Shown here one piece after another: positions 1 through 7,979 of a stretch of 64,000 nt of DNA. The DNA is from Stackebrandtia albiflava (GTDB taxonomy: Bacteria > Actinomycetota > Actinomycetes > Mycobacteriales > Micromonosporaceae). The stretch lies in contig NZ_VLLL01000009.1 of the NCBI RefSeq assembly GCF_007994225.1, positions 1-64,000 of the forward strand, given 5' to 3'. The notes under the pieces are model-generated. The model ran no database searches and was not told the origin of the DNA. It worked only from the letters and a program-made list of their open reading frames with translations. How positions within the stretch are numbered: position 1 is the stretch's first letter; each line of letters opens with the position of its first letter. The position numbers were made by a program, and so were the translations under genes.

Positions 1-1509
1 TCAGGGTGTGATGTTTCCGCCCCAGTTGTCGTGGTGTGGGGTGTGGTGGCCGTCGTCGATCCAGTGGTGGGCGAGGGTGCCGTTGGTGGTGCGGTAGAAG
101 ACGTGGTGTTGGCCGGGTGTGGACAGGCCGACGGGGTCGCCGGTGACGGTGTTTTGTGCTCCCCAGTCGTCGACGGCGGGGTTGATGCCGGGCCACCAGT
201 ACCAGTGGACGAGGTCGCCGTCGGTGTTGCGGGCGAAGACGTGTTGTTGGTCGCGGTGGACGAGGGCGTGGGGGTCGCCTTCGAAGGTGCCGCCGGGCCA
301 GGTGCCTCCGTTGAGGGTGCCGGAGGCGTCGTCGTAGTAGCGGTGTTGGAGGTGGCCGTCGGTGTCGCGGTAGAAGATGTGGTGTTGGGTGCCGTGGTAG
401 GAGAATCCGGTGATGTCGGAGGCGATGCCGGTGGTGATTCCCCAGTCGTCGACGGCCGGTGCGATGCCGGGCCACCAGTACCAGTGGAGGAGGGCGCCTT
501 CGGCGGTGCGGGCGAAGACGTGTTGTTGGTCGCGGTGGACGAAGGCGTAGGGGTTACCGGTGAAGGTGTGGTCGCTCCAGACGCCGCCGTGGACCTGTCC
601 GGTGGTGGTGTCGTAGAAGCGGTGTTCGAGTCTGTTCTGGGGGTTGCGGAAGAACACGTGTTGTTGGGTGCCGTAGGCGAACCCGGCCGGGTCGGACCTG
701 ACCAGGCCGGTGGTGTTCCACGAGTCCAGGCCCGGCGGGTGGGTCCCGGACTGGTACCAGTGCCGCAGGGTGTCGTCGCTGCCACGCGCGAACACGTGCT
801 GCAACCCGTCATGGACATACCCCACCGGAACACCCGTTACCGCACCCCCACCCCAATCCGCACGCACCACACCCGTCCCCGCAGACCACGAGAAATTCAT
901 CAACGACCCCGACACATCCACCCCGGCGAAACGCTGAGAACCACCGAACAAATACGCCTGACCCGACGTCCGCGGTGACACGGACGCCTGCGCCTCCGCC
1001 AGCAGTGCCCGCGCCTTCGCCTCCACCTGGTCGTATCGTTCCGGGAAACCCGATCGCTGCACGCACTGCGCCACCTGTCCGGCGGAGTAGTGGGGGTAGC
1101 GGCGGTCGCAGTCGACGGCCCGTACGAAGAACTGCGTCGACGCGTAATGGACGTCGAGGATCTGTTCCGGGGTCCCCCAGCCCTGGCTGGGCCGTTGCTG
1201 GAACACACCGAGTGAGTCCTTGTCTCCACAGGGGAGGTTGTTCATGTGGGACTCCACCCAGCCGGCCTCGAAACCCGCGAGCATCACCTTGTCGTTGACG
1301 TGGTGGTCCAGCCCGACCTGGTAGACGACCCGGATCACGGCGGGATCGTGCCCCGGCGGGATGTAGTCGCACGCCTGTATCGCCACGTCGTCGGACGGGG
1401 CGTGAAAGGGTGCGGCGGCTGCGGGCGCCACCAAGGCCACCGAGGCGGCGAGACCGACGGCGGCCGACAGGAGTCGGCGGCGACCGGAACGGGCACTGTG
1501 GATACGCAT
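1..1509 (-). CDS. Secreted lysozyme-like protein with C-terminal beta-propeller (lectin-like) repeats
   Basis: A 502-residue exported protein. Residues 1-32 form a signal peptide with a basic n-region (SGRRRLL, possibly Tat-like), an Ala/Val core and an Ala-rich cleavage zone (APAAAA). Residues about 45-170 match the actinobacterial lysozyme-like/transglycosylase-type domain, with AGWVESHMNN (candidate catalytic Glu) and GVFQQRPSQGWG; four Cys may form disulfides. Residues about 185-502 are units of roughly 47 residues with recurring QHVFARxxDGxLxHWY motifs, as in PLL/tectonin-type beta-propeller lectins. The repeat is also visible in the DNA as copies about 280 bp apart. A wall-binding muralytic role is inferred. 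The stop codon lies at the window edge, so the gene is complete. Confidence 0.8.
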   Translation of the reverse strand: MRIHSARSGRRRLLSAAVGLAASVALVAPAAAAPFHAPSDDVAIQACDYIPPGHDPAVIRVVYQVGLDHHVNDKVMLAGFEAGWVESHMNNLPCGDKDSLGVFQQRPSQGWGTPEQILDVHYASTQFFVRAVDCDRRYPHYSAGQVAQCVQRSGFPERYDQVEAKARALLAEAQASVSPRTSGQAYLFGGSQRFAGVDVSGSLMNFSWSAGTGVVRADWGGGAVTGVPVGYVHDGLQHVFARGSDDTLRHWYQSGTHPPGLDSWNTTGLVRSDPAGFAYGTQQHVFFRNPQNRLEHRFYDTTTGQVHGGVWSDHTFTGNPYAFVHRDQQHVFARTAEGALLHWYWWPGIAPAVDDWGITTGIASDITGFSYHGTQHHIFYRDTDGHLQHRYYDDASGTLNGGTWPGGTFEGDPHALVHRDQQHVFARNTDGDLVHWYWWPGINPAVDDWGAQNTVTGDPVGLSTPGQHHVFYRTTNGTLAHHWIDDGHHTPHHDNWGGNITP

Positions 1510-1688
1510 GATCCGGCTCCAGACGGGCGTGACGGGCGTAGGTCGGGCGGGCGTGGTCGCGTGGACCGCGACACCGGCACGGTCACGCTATCGGCACCAA
1601 TAGACGAACGTCAATTTCTAGGCCACAATCCCGCGACAATCCACGAGTCGGGACACTGCGCGCCACCAGCCGCACGCGGGCATGGGAT

Positions 1689-2348
1689 TCAGTCGGTGAC
1701 GGTCAGCCCGCGCGGGTCGCGCACCTCCACACGTCCTCTGCGGACTCGCACCGTTCCCCGGCCGGACAGCACGGCGAGCGCCCGATTGACGGTGACGCGC
1801 GACAGGCCGAGCTCCTCGGCGAGCCCCTGCTGTCCACCGGGCAGCGCGATGTCGCACCCACCCGTGCCCCGGTGCGCCGCCGACAGCCACCGGGACACCC
1901 TCCGCAGGCCGTCCGCGCCGTGGTCGTCGATACGTCCCCACCGCGCGCGCAGGACCTCCGCCGACAGGAACCGCAGCGCGTGGTCCCGCACCGAGGGCTC
2001 GGTCGCCAGCAGTTCGGCGAGCACCTGCCGGCTCATGACCCTCGCCGTGACGTCCTCCACCGCCGTCCAGGTGTACGGGTGATCCGCCGCGTGCAGCACC
2101 GCCGCCTTGTCCACCGCGCAGGGCGCGACCGCGTCCGGGCAGCGCAGCCGCTCACCCGAGGCCGTCTCGTGGACGGCGGTCAGTCGTCCCCGGGTCACCA
2201 ACAGCACCGTCGAGGCCGACTCACCCTGCCGCACCGGCGCCGTCCCGGCGGCGAAGCGCCGTTCGGGACAGACTCGGGCCAGCCATCGCAACCGTTCGTC
2301 CGACAGTCCCGCGGTCAACGGGATCCCGGCGAGTCCAGCGGTGTCCAT
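1689..2348 (-). CDS. Crp/Fnr-type transcriptional regulator
   Basis: A 219-residue one-component regulator. The N-terminal part (about 10-125) looks like a cyclic-nucleotide-binding-type beta-barrel (FAAGTAPVRQGESASTVLLV, then a GERL segment). The C-terminal part is a winged helix whose recognition helix contains LAEELGLSRVTVNRALAVL, a typical Crp-family HTH. I chose the ATG at 2348 because longer versions run into the divergent YciI-like gene. The effector is unknown; cAMP-contact residues are not clearly conserved. It is divergent from the YciI-like gene with about 75 bp between them, so that gene is a possible target. Confidence 0.8.
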   Translation of the reverse strand: MDTAGLAGIPLTAGLSDERLRWLARVCPERRFAAGTAPVRQGESASTVLLVTRGRLTAVHETASGERLRCPDAVAPCAVDKAAVLHAADHPYTWTAVEDVTARVMSRQVLAELLATEPSVRDHALRFLSAEVLRARWGRIDDHGADGLRRVSRWLSAAHRGTGGCDIALPGGQQGLAEELGLSRVTVNRALAVLSGRGTVRVRRGRVEVRDPRGLTVTD

Positions 2349-2423
2349 GGCCGCAAGTATCGCCGAGGCCGGGTGTATCAGCCGATACAGACGGCCGCCG
2401 GGGCGGGCCCGTAGCCTCCGTCC

Positions 2424-2690
2424 ATGATCTGTGTACGACTCGAATTCGACGACGATCCCCGGCGCCTGGCCGCACGTCCCGCCCACCGGGAACTGCTGGA
2501 GTCGCTGCACGACCGCGGCGACCTGGTGACGGCCGGTCCCTGGCGCGACGACGACGGTGCGCTGCTGGTGTTCCGGTGTGATCGCGCCCGTGTGGCGGAG
2601 ATCCTTCGGGACGACCCCTACTACACGTCGCCGGGGGTGACGGTGGCGGAGGTGCGCGAGTGGGTTCCGGTGGTGGGCGGCCAGGTGTGA
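2424..2690 (+). CDS. YciI-like protein (YCII-related domain)
   Basis: An 88-residue single-domain protein. The pattern of N-terminal beta strand (MICVRLEFDDDP), R-x-x-H helix (ARPAHRELLESLHDRGDLVTAGPW) and C-terminal DDPYYTSPGVTVAEVREW fits the YCII/dimeric alpha-beta barrel family, where a His/Asp pair lines a putative active site. The biochemical function of such stand-alone proteins is unknown. There is no Shine-Dalgarno sequence, but a TAGCCT hexamer lies 6 nt before the ATG, which suggests leaderless transcription. Confidence 0.8.
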   Translation: MICVRLEFDDDPRRLAARPAHRELLESLHDRGDLVTAGPWRDDDGALLVFRCDRARVAEILRDDPYYTSPGVTVAEVREWVPVVGGQV

Positions 2691-2801
2691 CCCGCCCGGC
2701 TCCGAGGCTGTGACGTACCCCCCGACGGTGGTGGAATAGGCCGGGGAACCACGCGGTTGAGGGTAGATGCAAACGCATGAACCTCACCGTCTGGAGTCAC
2801 G

Positions 2802-3986
2802 ATGCAATTCGGAATCTTCTCCGTCAGCGACATCACCCGTAACCCGGTGACGGGCGAGACGCCCAGCGAGGCGGAACGCATCGACGCGATCGTGCGCATC
2901 GCCGAGAAGACCGAGGAGGTCGGACTCGACGTCTTCGCCATCGGCGAGCACCACAACCCGCCGTTCTTCTCGTCGTCACCGACCACGCTGCTGGCCAACA
3001 TCGCCGCCCGCACCGAACGGATCATCCTGTCCACCGCCACGACCCTGATCACCACCAACGACCCGGTCCGCATCGCCGAGGAGTACGCGATGCTGCAGCA
3101 CCTGTCGAAGGGCCGCATGGACCTCATGCTCGGCCGGGGCAACACCGGTCCGGTGTACCCGTGGTTCGGCAAGGACATCCGCAAGGGCCTCGCGCTGGCG
3201 TTGGAGAACTACAACCTGCTCCACCGGCTGTGGCGCGAGGACGTCGTGGACTGGGAGGGCGAGTTCCGCACCCCTCTGCAGGGGTTCACCTCCACACCGC
3301 GTCCGCTCGACGACGTGCCGCCGTTCGTGTGGCACGGCTCGATCCGCACACCGGAGATCGCCGAACAGGCCGCCTTCTACGGCAACGGGTTCTTCGCCAA
3401 CCACATCTTCTGGCCGGCGGAGCACTTCCGCCGCCTGATCGACTTCTACCGGCAACGGTTCGCCCACTACGGCCACGGCACCGTAAAGCAGGCCGTCGTG
3501 GGGCTCGGCGGCCAGGCGTACATCGCCAAGCGGTCGCAGGACGCGTACAAGGAGTTCCGACCCTACTTCGACGAGGCACCCGTGTACGGCCACGGCCCGA
3601 CGCTGGAGGAGTTCAGCTCCACGACACCTCTGTCCGTCGGCAGCCCGCAGGAGGTCATCGACAAGACCCTGGGATTCCACGACACGTTCGGCGACTACCA
3701 ACGCCAGATGTTCCTCATGGACCACGCGGGCCTGCCGTTGAAGACCGTCCTCAACCAGCTGGACCTGCTCGGCGAGGAGGTCATCCCCGTGGTGCGCAGG
3801 GAACTGGAGTCGCGCAGGGACCCGGAGTCGGCACCCGCGCCGACGCACGCCGGACTGGTCACGGCCAAGTACGGCGACAAGCCGGCGCGGCAGCCGCGTC
3901 CCAACGCCAACCGCGGTGACAACGTCACCGGCGCCTCGCCCTACCAGGACAGCGAGGTCGAAGCCGACTACCCGAGCCTGTTCTGA
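2802..3986 (+). CDS. LLM-class flavin-dependent monooxygenase (luciferase-like)
   Basis: A 394-residue cytosolic TIM-barrel enzyme of the bacterial luciferase-like monooxygenase superfamily, which uses reduced FMN supplied by a partner reductase. Visible family features are the start MQFGIFSVSDITRNP, FAIGEHHNPPFFSSSP, TATTLITTNDPVRIAEEYAM and GRGNTGPVYPWFG. It overlaps the following MarR gene by 1 nt, and an FMN reductase follows that, so the three form one operon; this monooxygenase/reductase pairing is recurrent in actinobacteria (CE1758/CE1759 type). The C-terminal 40 residues are low-complexity and charged. The substrate cannot be deduced. Confidence 0.9.
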   Translation: MQFGIFSVSDITRNPVTGETPSEAERIDAIVRIAEKTEEVGLDVFAIGEHHNPPFFSSSPTTLLANIAARTERIILSTATTLITTNDPVRIAEEYAMLQHLSKGRMDLMLGRGNTGPVYPWFGKDIRKGLALALENYNLLHRLWREDVVDWEGEFRTPLQGFTSTPRPLDDVPPFVWHGSIRTPEIAEQAAFYGNGFFANHIFWPAEHFRRLIDFYRQRFAHYGHGTVKQAVVGLGGQAYIAKRSQDAYKEFRPYFDEAPVYGHGPTLEEFSSTTPLSVGSPQEVIDKTLGFHDTFGDYQRQMFLMDHAGLPLKTVLNQLDLLGEEVIPVVRRELESRRDPESAPAPTHAGLVTAKYGDKPARQPRPNANRGDNVTGASPYQDSEVEADYPSLF

Positions 3987-4468
3987 TGGCCACCGGCAAC
4001 GGCAGACTCGCCAACGAGAGCTGGGAGGCGCTGTTCCGCGCGCACACCACCCTCATGAAACGGTTCACGGCGGCCGACGTCTGGCAGGGCATCACGATGC
4101 GTGAGTACGACGTGCTGTACACGCTGTCGAAATGCCCCGGCCCGATCCGGCTCTCCGAGCTGCACCGCAGGCACCTGCTCAGCCAACCGGCGCTGTCACG
4201 GATGGTCGACCGGCTGGTGGAGCGGGGCCTGGTGGCACGCACCACCGACCCTCACGACGGTCGGGGCGTCCGGCTGGCGCTCACCGACGCCGGACGCGCC
4301 GAACAGCGCCGGGTCGGCGGGCGGCACGCGGTCGACGTCGCCCGCGCCATGACCGCACGCCTCACCGAAGAGGAGATGGAGACGCTACAGGCCTTGTGCC
4401 GCAGACTCTCCGGTGAGGACACACCCGCCGACCCCTCCACACCACGAGACGAGGAGTACTCCCCATGA
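3986..4468 (+). CDS. MarR-family transcriptional regulator
   Basis: A 160-residue winged-helix regulator. The central part shows MarR signatures: LSELHRRHLLSQPALSRMVDRLVERGLV (recognition helix) and the wing DPHDGRGVRLALTDAG. The start codon shares its A with the stop of the monooxygenase gene, and its stop overlaps the reductase start in ATGA, so it is translationally coupled on both sides. It probably controls this three-gene operon in response to a small ligand; no operator is obvious. Confidence 0.9.
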   Translation: MATGNGRLANESWEALFRAHTTLMKRFTAADVWQGITMREYDVLYTLSKCPGPIRLSELHRRHLLSQPALSRMVDRLVERGLVARTTDPHDGRGVRLALTDAGRAEQRRVGGRHAVDVARAMTARLTEEEMETLQALCRRLSGEDTPADPSTPRDEEYSP

Positions 4469-5172
4469 ACGACCCGACACGCGACACGACCACGCCACCG
4501 TTCCGGCTGGCCGTCGTCAGCGGCGGTACCGGTGACCCCTCCACGACCCGCATGCTGGCCGACCGGATCGCCGCCGCGGTCACCCGTCTCGCCCACGACC
4601 GCGGCGAGGCCGTCACCACCCGGACGATCGACCTGCGGGGCATGGCCGGCGAGATATCGACCGCCGTCGTCTCACAGTCCATCGGCCCCCGACTTGCCGA
4701 GGCCGTCGCGATCCTCGGTGAGGCCGACGGTGTCATCGTGAGCGCGCCCGTCTACAAGGCGGCCCCCAGCGGACTGTTCAGTTCGTTCTTCCACGTGCTC
4801 GACAACGACCTCCTGATCGGCAAACCCGTCGTACTGGCGGCGACCGCCGGAACCGCACGCCACGCGCTCGTCGTCGACGACCAGATGCGTCCACTGTTCG
4901 CCTACCTCCGCACCCTCACTGCCCCGACCTCGGTGTTCGCCTCCAGTGAGGACTGGAGCGACGGTGCGCTCGGCCGGCGGATCGAGCGTGCCGCGATCGA
5001 ACTGCTGCTGCTCATGCAGAGCGGTTTCGCCCGCAGGCTGAAGGACGAGGCGTGGAACGGCTACCAGCACGAGTACGGCAGCGCCGGGGGAACCGAGTTC
5101 GACATCGACCTCGACAGCGACATGATGCGGCTGGCGGCCGGAGGTGGCGCGGGCGGCGGCGCGCGGGCGTGA
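4465..5172 (+). CDS. NAD(P)H-dependent FMN reductase
   Basis: A 235-residue flavodoxin-fold reductase that would supply FMNH2 to the LLM monooxygenase encoded first in the operon. The N-terminal strand-loop AVVSGGTGDPSTTRMLADRI is the FMN phosphate-binding site, and DGVIVSAPVYKAAPSGLFSSFFHVL is the second conserved flavin-contact region of the NADPH-dependent FMN reductase family (CE1759-like subgroup). Start by ATGA overlap with marR. The C-terminal tail ends in a Gly/Ala stretch. A strong GC hairpin follows the stop. Confidence 0.9.
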   Translation: MNDPTRDTTTPPFRLAVVSGGTGDPSTTRMLADRIAAAVTRLAHDRGEAVTTRTIDLRGMAGEISTAVVSQSIGPRLAEAVAILGEADGVIVSAPVYKAAPSGLFSSFFHVLDNDLLIGKPVVLAATAGTARHALVVDDQMRPLFAYLRTLTAPTSVFASSEDWSDGALGRRIERAAIELLLLMQSGFARRLKDEAWNGYQHEYGSAGGTEFDIDLDSDMMRLAAGGGAGGGARA

Positions 5173-5204
5173 CGCCCTCCCCCGTCGGTGCCACACCGCG
5201 TGTC

Positions 5205-5224
5205 GGCGGGGGGCCACCCCCGCC
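5205..5224 (+). terminator. GC-rich hairpin after the FMN-reductase operon
   Basis: A perfect 8-bp stem (GGCGGGGG/CCCCCGCC) with a 4-nt loop, 32 nt past the reductase stop. There is no U-tract, as is usual for actinobacterial terminators. Confidence 0.6.
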
Positions 5225-5307
5225 GCCTCCCCGTCGTGGACGGTTCATCGGACGGCACTGCGCCACATTCCCTCCGGCCCCGCGTCCCACGACTCGGCGC
5301 CGGTGGG

Positions 5308-5313
5308 TATCGT
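5308..5313 (+). promoter_or_regulatory. Candidate -10 element TATCGT for a leaderless transcript
   Basis: TATCGT ends 7 nt before the ATG of a 12-codon ORF, the spacing expected if transcription starts at that ATG. No convincing -35 is seen. Confidence 0.35.
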
Positions 5314-5320
5314 CCACCCC

Positions 5321-5356
5321 ATGGTTCACATGTACATCCGTCTCAGGGCCGCCTGA
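5321..5356 (+). CDS. Possible leader-peptide ORF (11 residues) upstream of the hydrolase
   Basis: Reads MVHMYIRLRAA and stops about 210 nt before the alpha/beta hydrolase. The -10-like hexamer directly upstream would make it leaderless. No attenuator structure was resolved, so a regulatory role is conjecture. The rest of the 5225-5563 gap shows nothing recognisable. Confidence 0.25.
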   Translation: MVHMYIRLRAA

Positions 5357-5563
5357 CCCCGCGTGACGTCCGGTCGCCACGCGACCGAACCCGCGGCCAG
5401 ACCGACGCGGTCCGCGACGGCGCAGCGCATCGACGCCGCCCGGCCGACGCGTCACCGTGTCCCCGCCCGCCTTTCGGCCGCCGGGACACAGGCCCTTTTC
5501 CCTCCGGCGAGGCCGGTCACACGACCGTGCCCGCCGCAGTACATGAGAACGGATCTCAGAGAC

Positions 5564-6439
5564 ATGACCGCAACCCCAGACACGCGTGCCCACGGCACCA
5601 CCTTCGTACTCGTACACGGCTCAGGCTCCAACTCGTTCATGTGGGCGCCGATCCAGCGCGAGCTGGCCCTACGGGGACACCGCACGTTCGCCGTCGACCT
5701 TCCCGGTCACGGCTTCGACGCCCAGTACCCGACCGCCTACCAGGCACCTCAGGACCTCGACACCTGGGCGACCGAACCGTCGACCCTGGCCGGGGTCACC
5801 CTGCAGGACAACGTCGACATGGTCACCGACGTCGTACGCCGAGTCGCGGCGCACGGGCCGGTGGTCCTGGTGGGCGCCAGCCTGGGCGGCACCACGATCA
5901 CCGGGGTCGGCAACGCCGTCCCCGAACTCGTGGACCGGATGGTGTACGTGTCCGCCTGGTCCTGTGTGGAGCGAAAGAGCCCGATCGAGTACATGGCCGA
6001 ACCGGAGTTCGAGGCGAACCTGCTGGCGCCGCTGGCCACACTCAACGTCGGGGACCCCGGGGTCCTGGGCGTGGGTCGCGCCAACTACCGCACCTCGGAT
6101 CCCGGCCTGATCTCCGCACTCAAGGCGGCGATCATGGCCGACGGCACCGACGCGCAGTTCCTGGCGTTCCTCAACATCCTGCAACCCGACGAGTCATTGG
6201 CGGTGATGACCGCCGACGCCTCCGTCGACGCCGAGACGTGGGGCACCGTCCCCCGCAGCTACGTACGCCTCACCGAGGACCGTTCGCTGCCGATCGCGAT
6301 GCAGGACAGGCTCATCGCCGAAGCCGACGCGCTGACACCCGGCAACCGTTATGACGTGCACACCCTGCACACGAGTCACACCGGCTTCCTCCTCCGGCCG
6401 GAGGAACTCGCCGACATCCTCGACGGCATGGCTGTCTGA
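5564..6439 (+). CDS. Alpha/beta-fold hydrolase
   Basis: A 291-residue cytosolic alpha/beta hydrolase. The oxyanion-hole region LVHGSGSNSFMW is followed by FAVDLPGHGFD. The nucleophile elbow GASLGG carries the Ser near residue 105, and HTSHTGFLLRPEEL near the C-terminus supplies the catalytic His. It resembles esterase/HNL-like AB_hydrolase_1 members; the substrate is unknown. ATGs at 5543 and 5564 are both possible. I favour 5564 (MTATPDT) because GGATCTCAGAGAC lies directly before it, but no strong SD exists. The gene is isolated: a 391-bp gap lies upstream and a bidirectional terminator downstream. Confidence 0.8.
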   Translation: MTATPDTRAHGTTFVLVHGSGSNSFMWAPIQRELALRGHRTFAVDLPGHGFDAQYPTAYQAPQDLDTWATEPSTLAGVTLQDNVDMVTDVVRRVAAHGPVVLVGASLGGTTITGVGNAVPELVDRMVYVSAWSCVERKSPIEYMAEPEFEANLLAPLATLNVGDPGVLGVGRANYRTSDPGLISALKAAIMADGTDAQFLAFLNILQPDESLAVMTADASVDAETWGTVPRSYVRLTEDRSLPIAMQDRLIAEADALTPGNRYDVHTLHTSHTGFLLRPEELADILDGMAV

Positions 6440-6442
6440 CCT

Positions 6443-6481
6443 CCGGTGGCCGGGCCGGTCACGTACCGGCCCGGCCACCGG
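6443..6481. terminator. Bidirectional terminator between convergent hydrolase and GNAT genes
   Basis: A perfect 17-bp inverted repeat (arms 6443-6459 and 6465-6481, starting CCGGTGGCCGGG) with a 5-nt loop, starting 3 nt after the hydrolase stop. Confidence 0.85.
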
Positions 6482-6498
6482 ACCGGAACGGTCCGTCC

Positions 6499-7101
6499 TC
6501 AGGCTCCGGAGTCACGCAGGCCGACGCAGTCGTGAGCCCAGAACGTCTCCGAGTAGACGAAGGTGCCCGTCATCCACGGCTCGTACGCCGACAACCGGGC
6601 GACCTGGAACGCGGCCTCGGGGATGCGCAGCGACGGCGAACGGAAACCCGCCGCGACGGCGCCCTCGAAACCGCGCGCGCTGTAGTAATACGGCGAGCCC
6701 TCCAGGAACACCAACGGCACCCGCCGGGCGTCGGCCGCGTCAAGAGCGTGGGCGATGAGCCGCGAACCGACGCCCCGGCGCTGGAACTCCGGGAGCACGC
6801 CCAGCGGTGACAACGTCAGGACGTCCACGATCCGGCGCGGCGCGTCCAACCGGGTCGCGCTCAGCATGACGTGCCCCACGATCCGGTCGTCGACGGTCGC
6901 GACGAACGACATCGGCGCCGACGCGGCCTCCGCGACGCGGAGCGCCGCCACGAGTCCGGGCACGCGGTCTCCGTCGCCGAAGGCCCGGGAGTGCACCTCC
7001 CCCACGTCTCGGTGATCGTCGGCGGTCTCGTCCCTGATCACCACCGGCCCGGCGGGTGGGGCGGCGGCATGGGGGGACTCGGGCGCGTCGTGTGTCGTCA
7101 C
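6499..7101 (-). CDS. GNAT-family N-acetyltransferase
   Basis: A 200-residue acetyl-CoA-dependent acetyltransferase. The order of motifs is standard: beta strand VVIRDETADD, substrate region HSRAFGDGDRVPGLV, VDVLTLSPLGVLPEF and the pyrophosphate-binding loop QRRGVGSRLI near residue 105. The segment LEGSPYYYSARGFE is characteristic of the YhbS-like subgroup. I chose the GTG at 7101; an in-frame ATG at 7167 would add 22 residues with no visible structure. The acceptor substrate is unknown. It is 3' to 3' with the hydrolase gene across a strong hairpin. Confidence 0.85.
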   Translation of the reverse strand: MTTHDAPESPHAAAPPAGPVVIRDETADDHRDVGEVHSRAFGDGDRVPGLVAALRVAEAASAPMSFVATVDDRIVGHVMLSATRLDAPRRIVDVLTLSPLGVLPEFQRRGVGSRLIAHALDAADARRVPLVFLEGSPYYYSARGFEGAVAAGFRSPSLRIPEAAFQVARLSAYEPWMTGTFVYSETFWAHDCVGLRDSGA

Positions 7102-7177
7102 GCCGGTGAGGGTAGACCGTGGCGCGGTGCGGCGCGACCCGATTCCGCGCCGGTCCGGCGAGGCCACCCGGCGGCGG

Positions 7178-7849
7178 CTACGCCTCGTCCCGTCGCCGCA
7201 CGATCTCGGCGATCCAGGTGGGCGCGAACGGGGACGTGCAGCCCGGCGAGGTCGGGTAGTCCTTCAGGACCTCCAGCCGCTCACCGATTCCGATGGCACG
7301 GGCGCGGTGGTCGGCGTGTTCGATGCCGATCTGCGCCAGGCAGTTGTTCATCGCCCACTGCAACCGGTCCGGAGCGGTCTTCATCTCCGCCTCGATCACG
7401 TCGAGCAGTCCCGGCAGGTCCAGCCCCTCGGGCCGCTTGGCGACACGTTCGGTGGTCAGCGCCCAACCGGCACTCGCCACCACGGGGTCCGAGTCGGTGA
7501 GCCAGGCGAGACGCAGCTCCTCGGCGTGCGTGGACTTCTTCACCACGTAGTTGACGAGCCAGTCGTGGACCTTGGGGGTGCGCGCCTCCCGCAGCATGGC
7601 GTCCAGCGCGTCCCGGGTGAACGCCTTGGGGCGGCAGATCAGGAGGGCCAGCAGCCGGGCGGCGGTGTCACCGGTGTCCCACAGTCCGCGCGCGAGGTCC
7701 TGCTGCGTCTTCAACCGCTTCGCGAGCGCCCGGAGGCTGCCGAGGTTGACGCCGTGGTCGTCCCCATGCCGCTCGTTCACCACGCGCGCCTTCGGGTCCT
7801 CCAGCGTGGCGAGCTCCGCCATCACCTCGGTCACCGTCGTATCCGTCAC
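7178..7849 (-). CDS. DNA alkylation repair protein-like (AlkD/HEAT-repeat fold)
   Basis: A 223-residue all-helical protein with the HEAT-like layout of AlkC/AlkD DNA glycosylases: VMAELATLEDPKARVVNERHG, LGSLRALAKRL, LICRPKAFTRDALDAMLREA, HDWLVNYVV and SDPVVASAGWALTTERV. In that family the enzyme excises N3/N7-alkylpurines without base flipping, though many relatives are uncharacterised. The GTG at 7849 was chosen because AGGAGGG lies 6 nt upstream; an ATG 18 nt earlier lacks an SD. The first third of the longer open frame is proline/arginine-rich and not coding-like. Confidence 0.75.
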   Translation of the reverse strand: MTDTTVTEVMAELATLEDPKARVVNERHGDDHGVNLGSLRALAKRLKTQQDLARGLWDTGDTAARLLALLICRPKAFTRDALDAMLREARTPKVHDWLVNYVVKKSTHAEELRLAWLTDSDPVVASAGWALTTERVAKRPEGLDLPGLLDVIEAEMKTAPDRLQWAMNNCLAQIGIEHADHRARAIGIGERLEVLKDYPTSPGCTSPFAPTWIAEIVRRRDEA

Positions 7850-7979
7850 CTCGGTCCCTCCTGTCATCGCCTGCGGGAACAGCCTACGTCGCCTCCCGCC
7901 GCTCCGCGTCGCGGCGGCGACGGGGTGTGACCGGCCGCGGGACCGCGCCGGGGGTCGGCGGCGGCCCCGCGGCGGCGGC

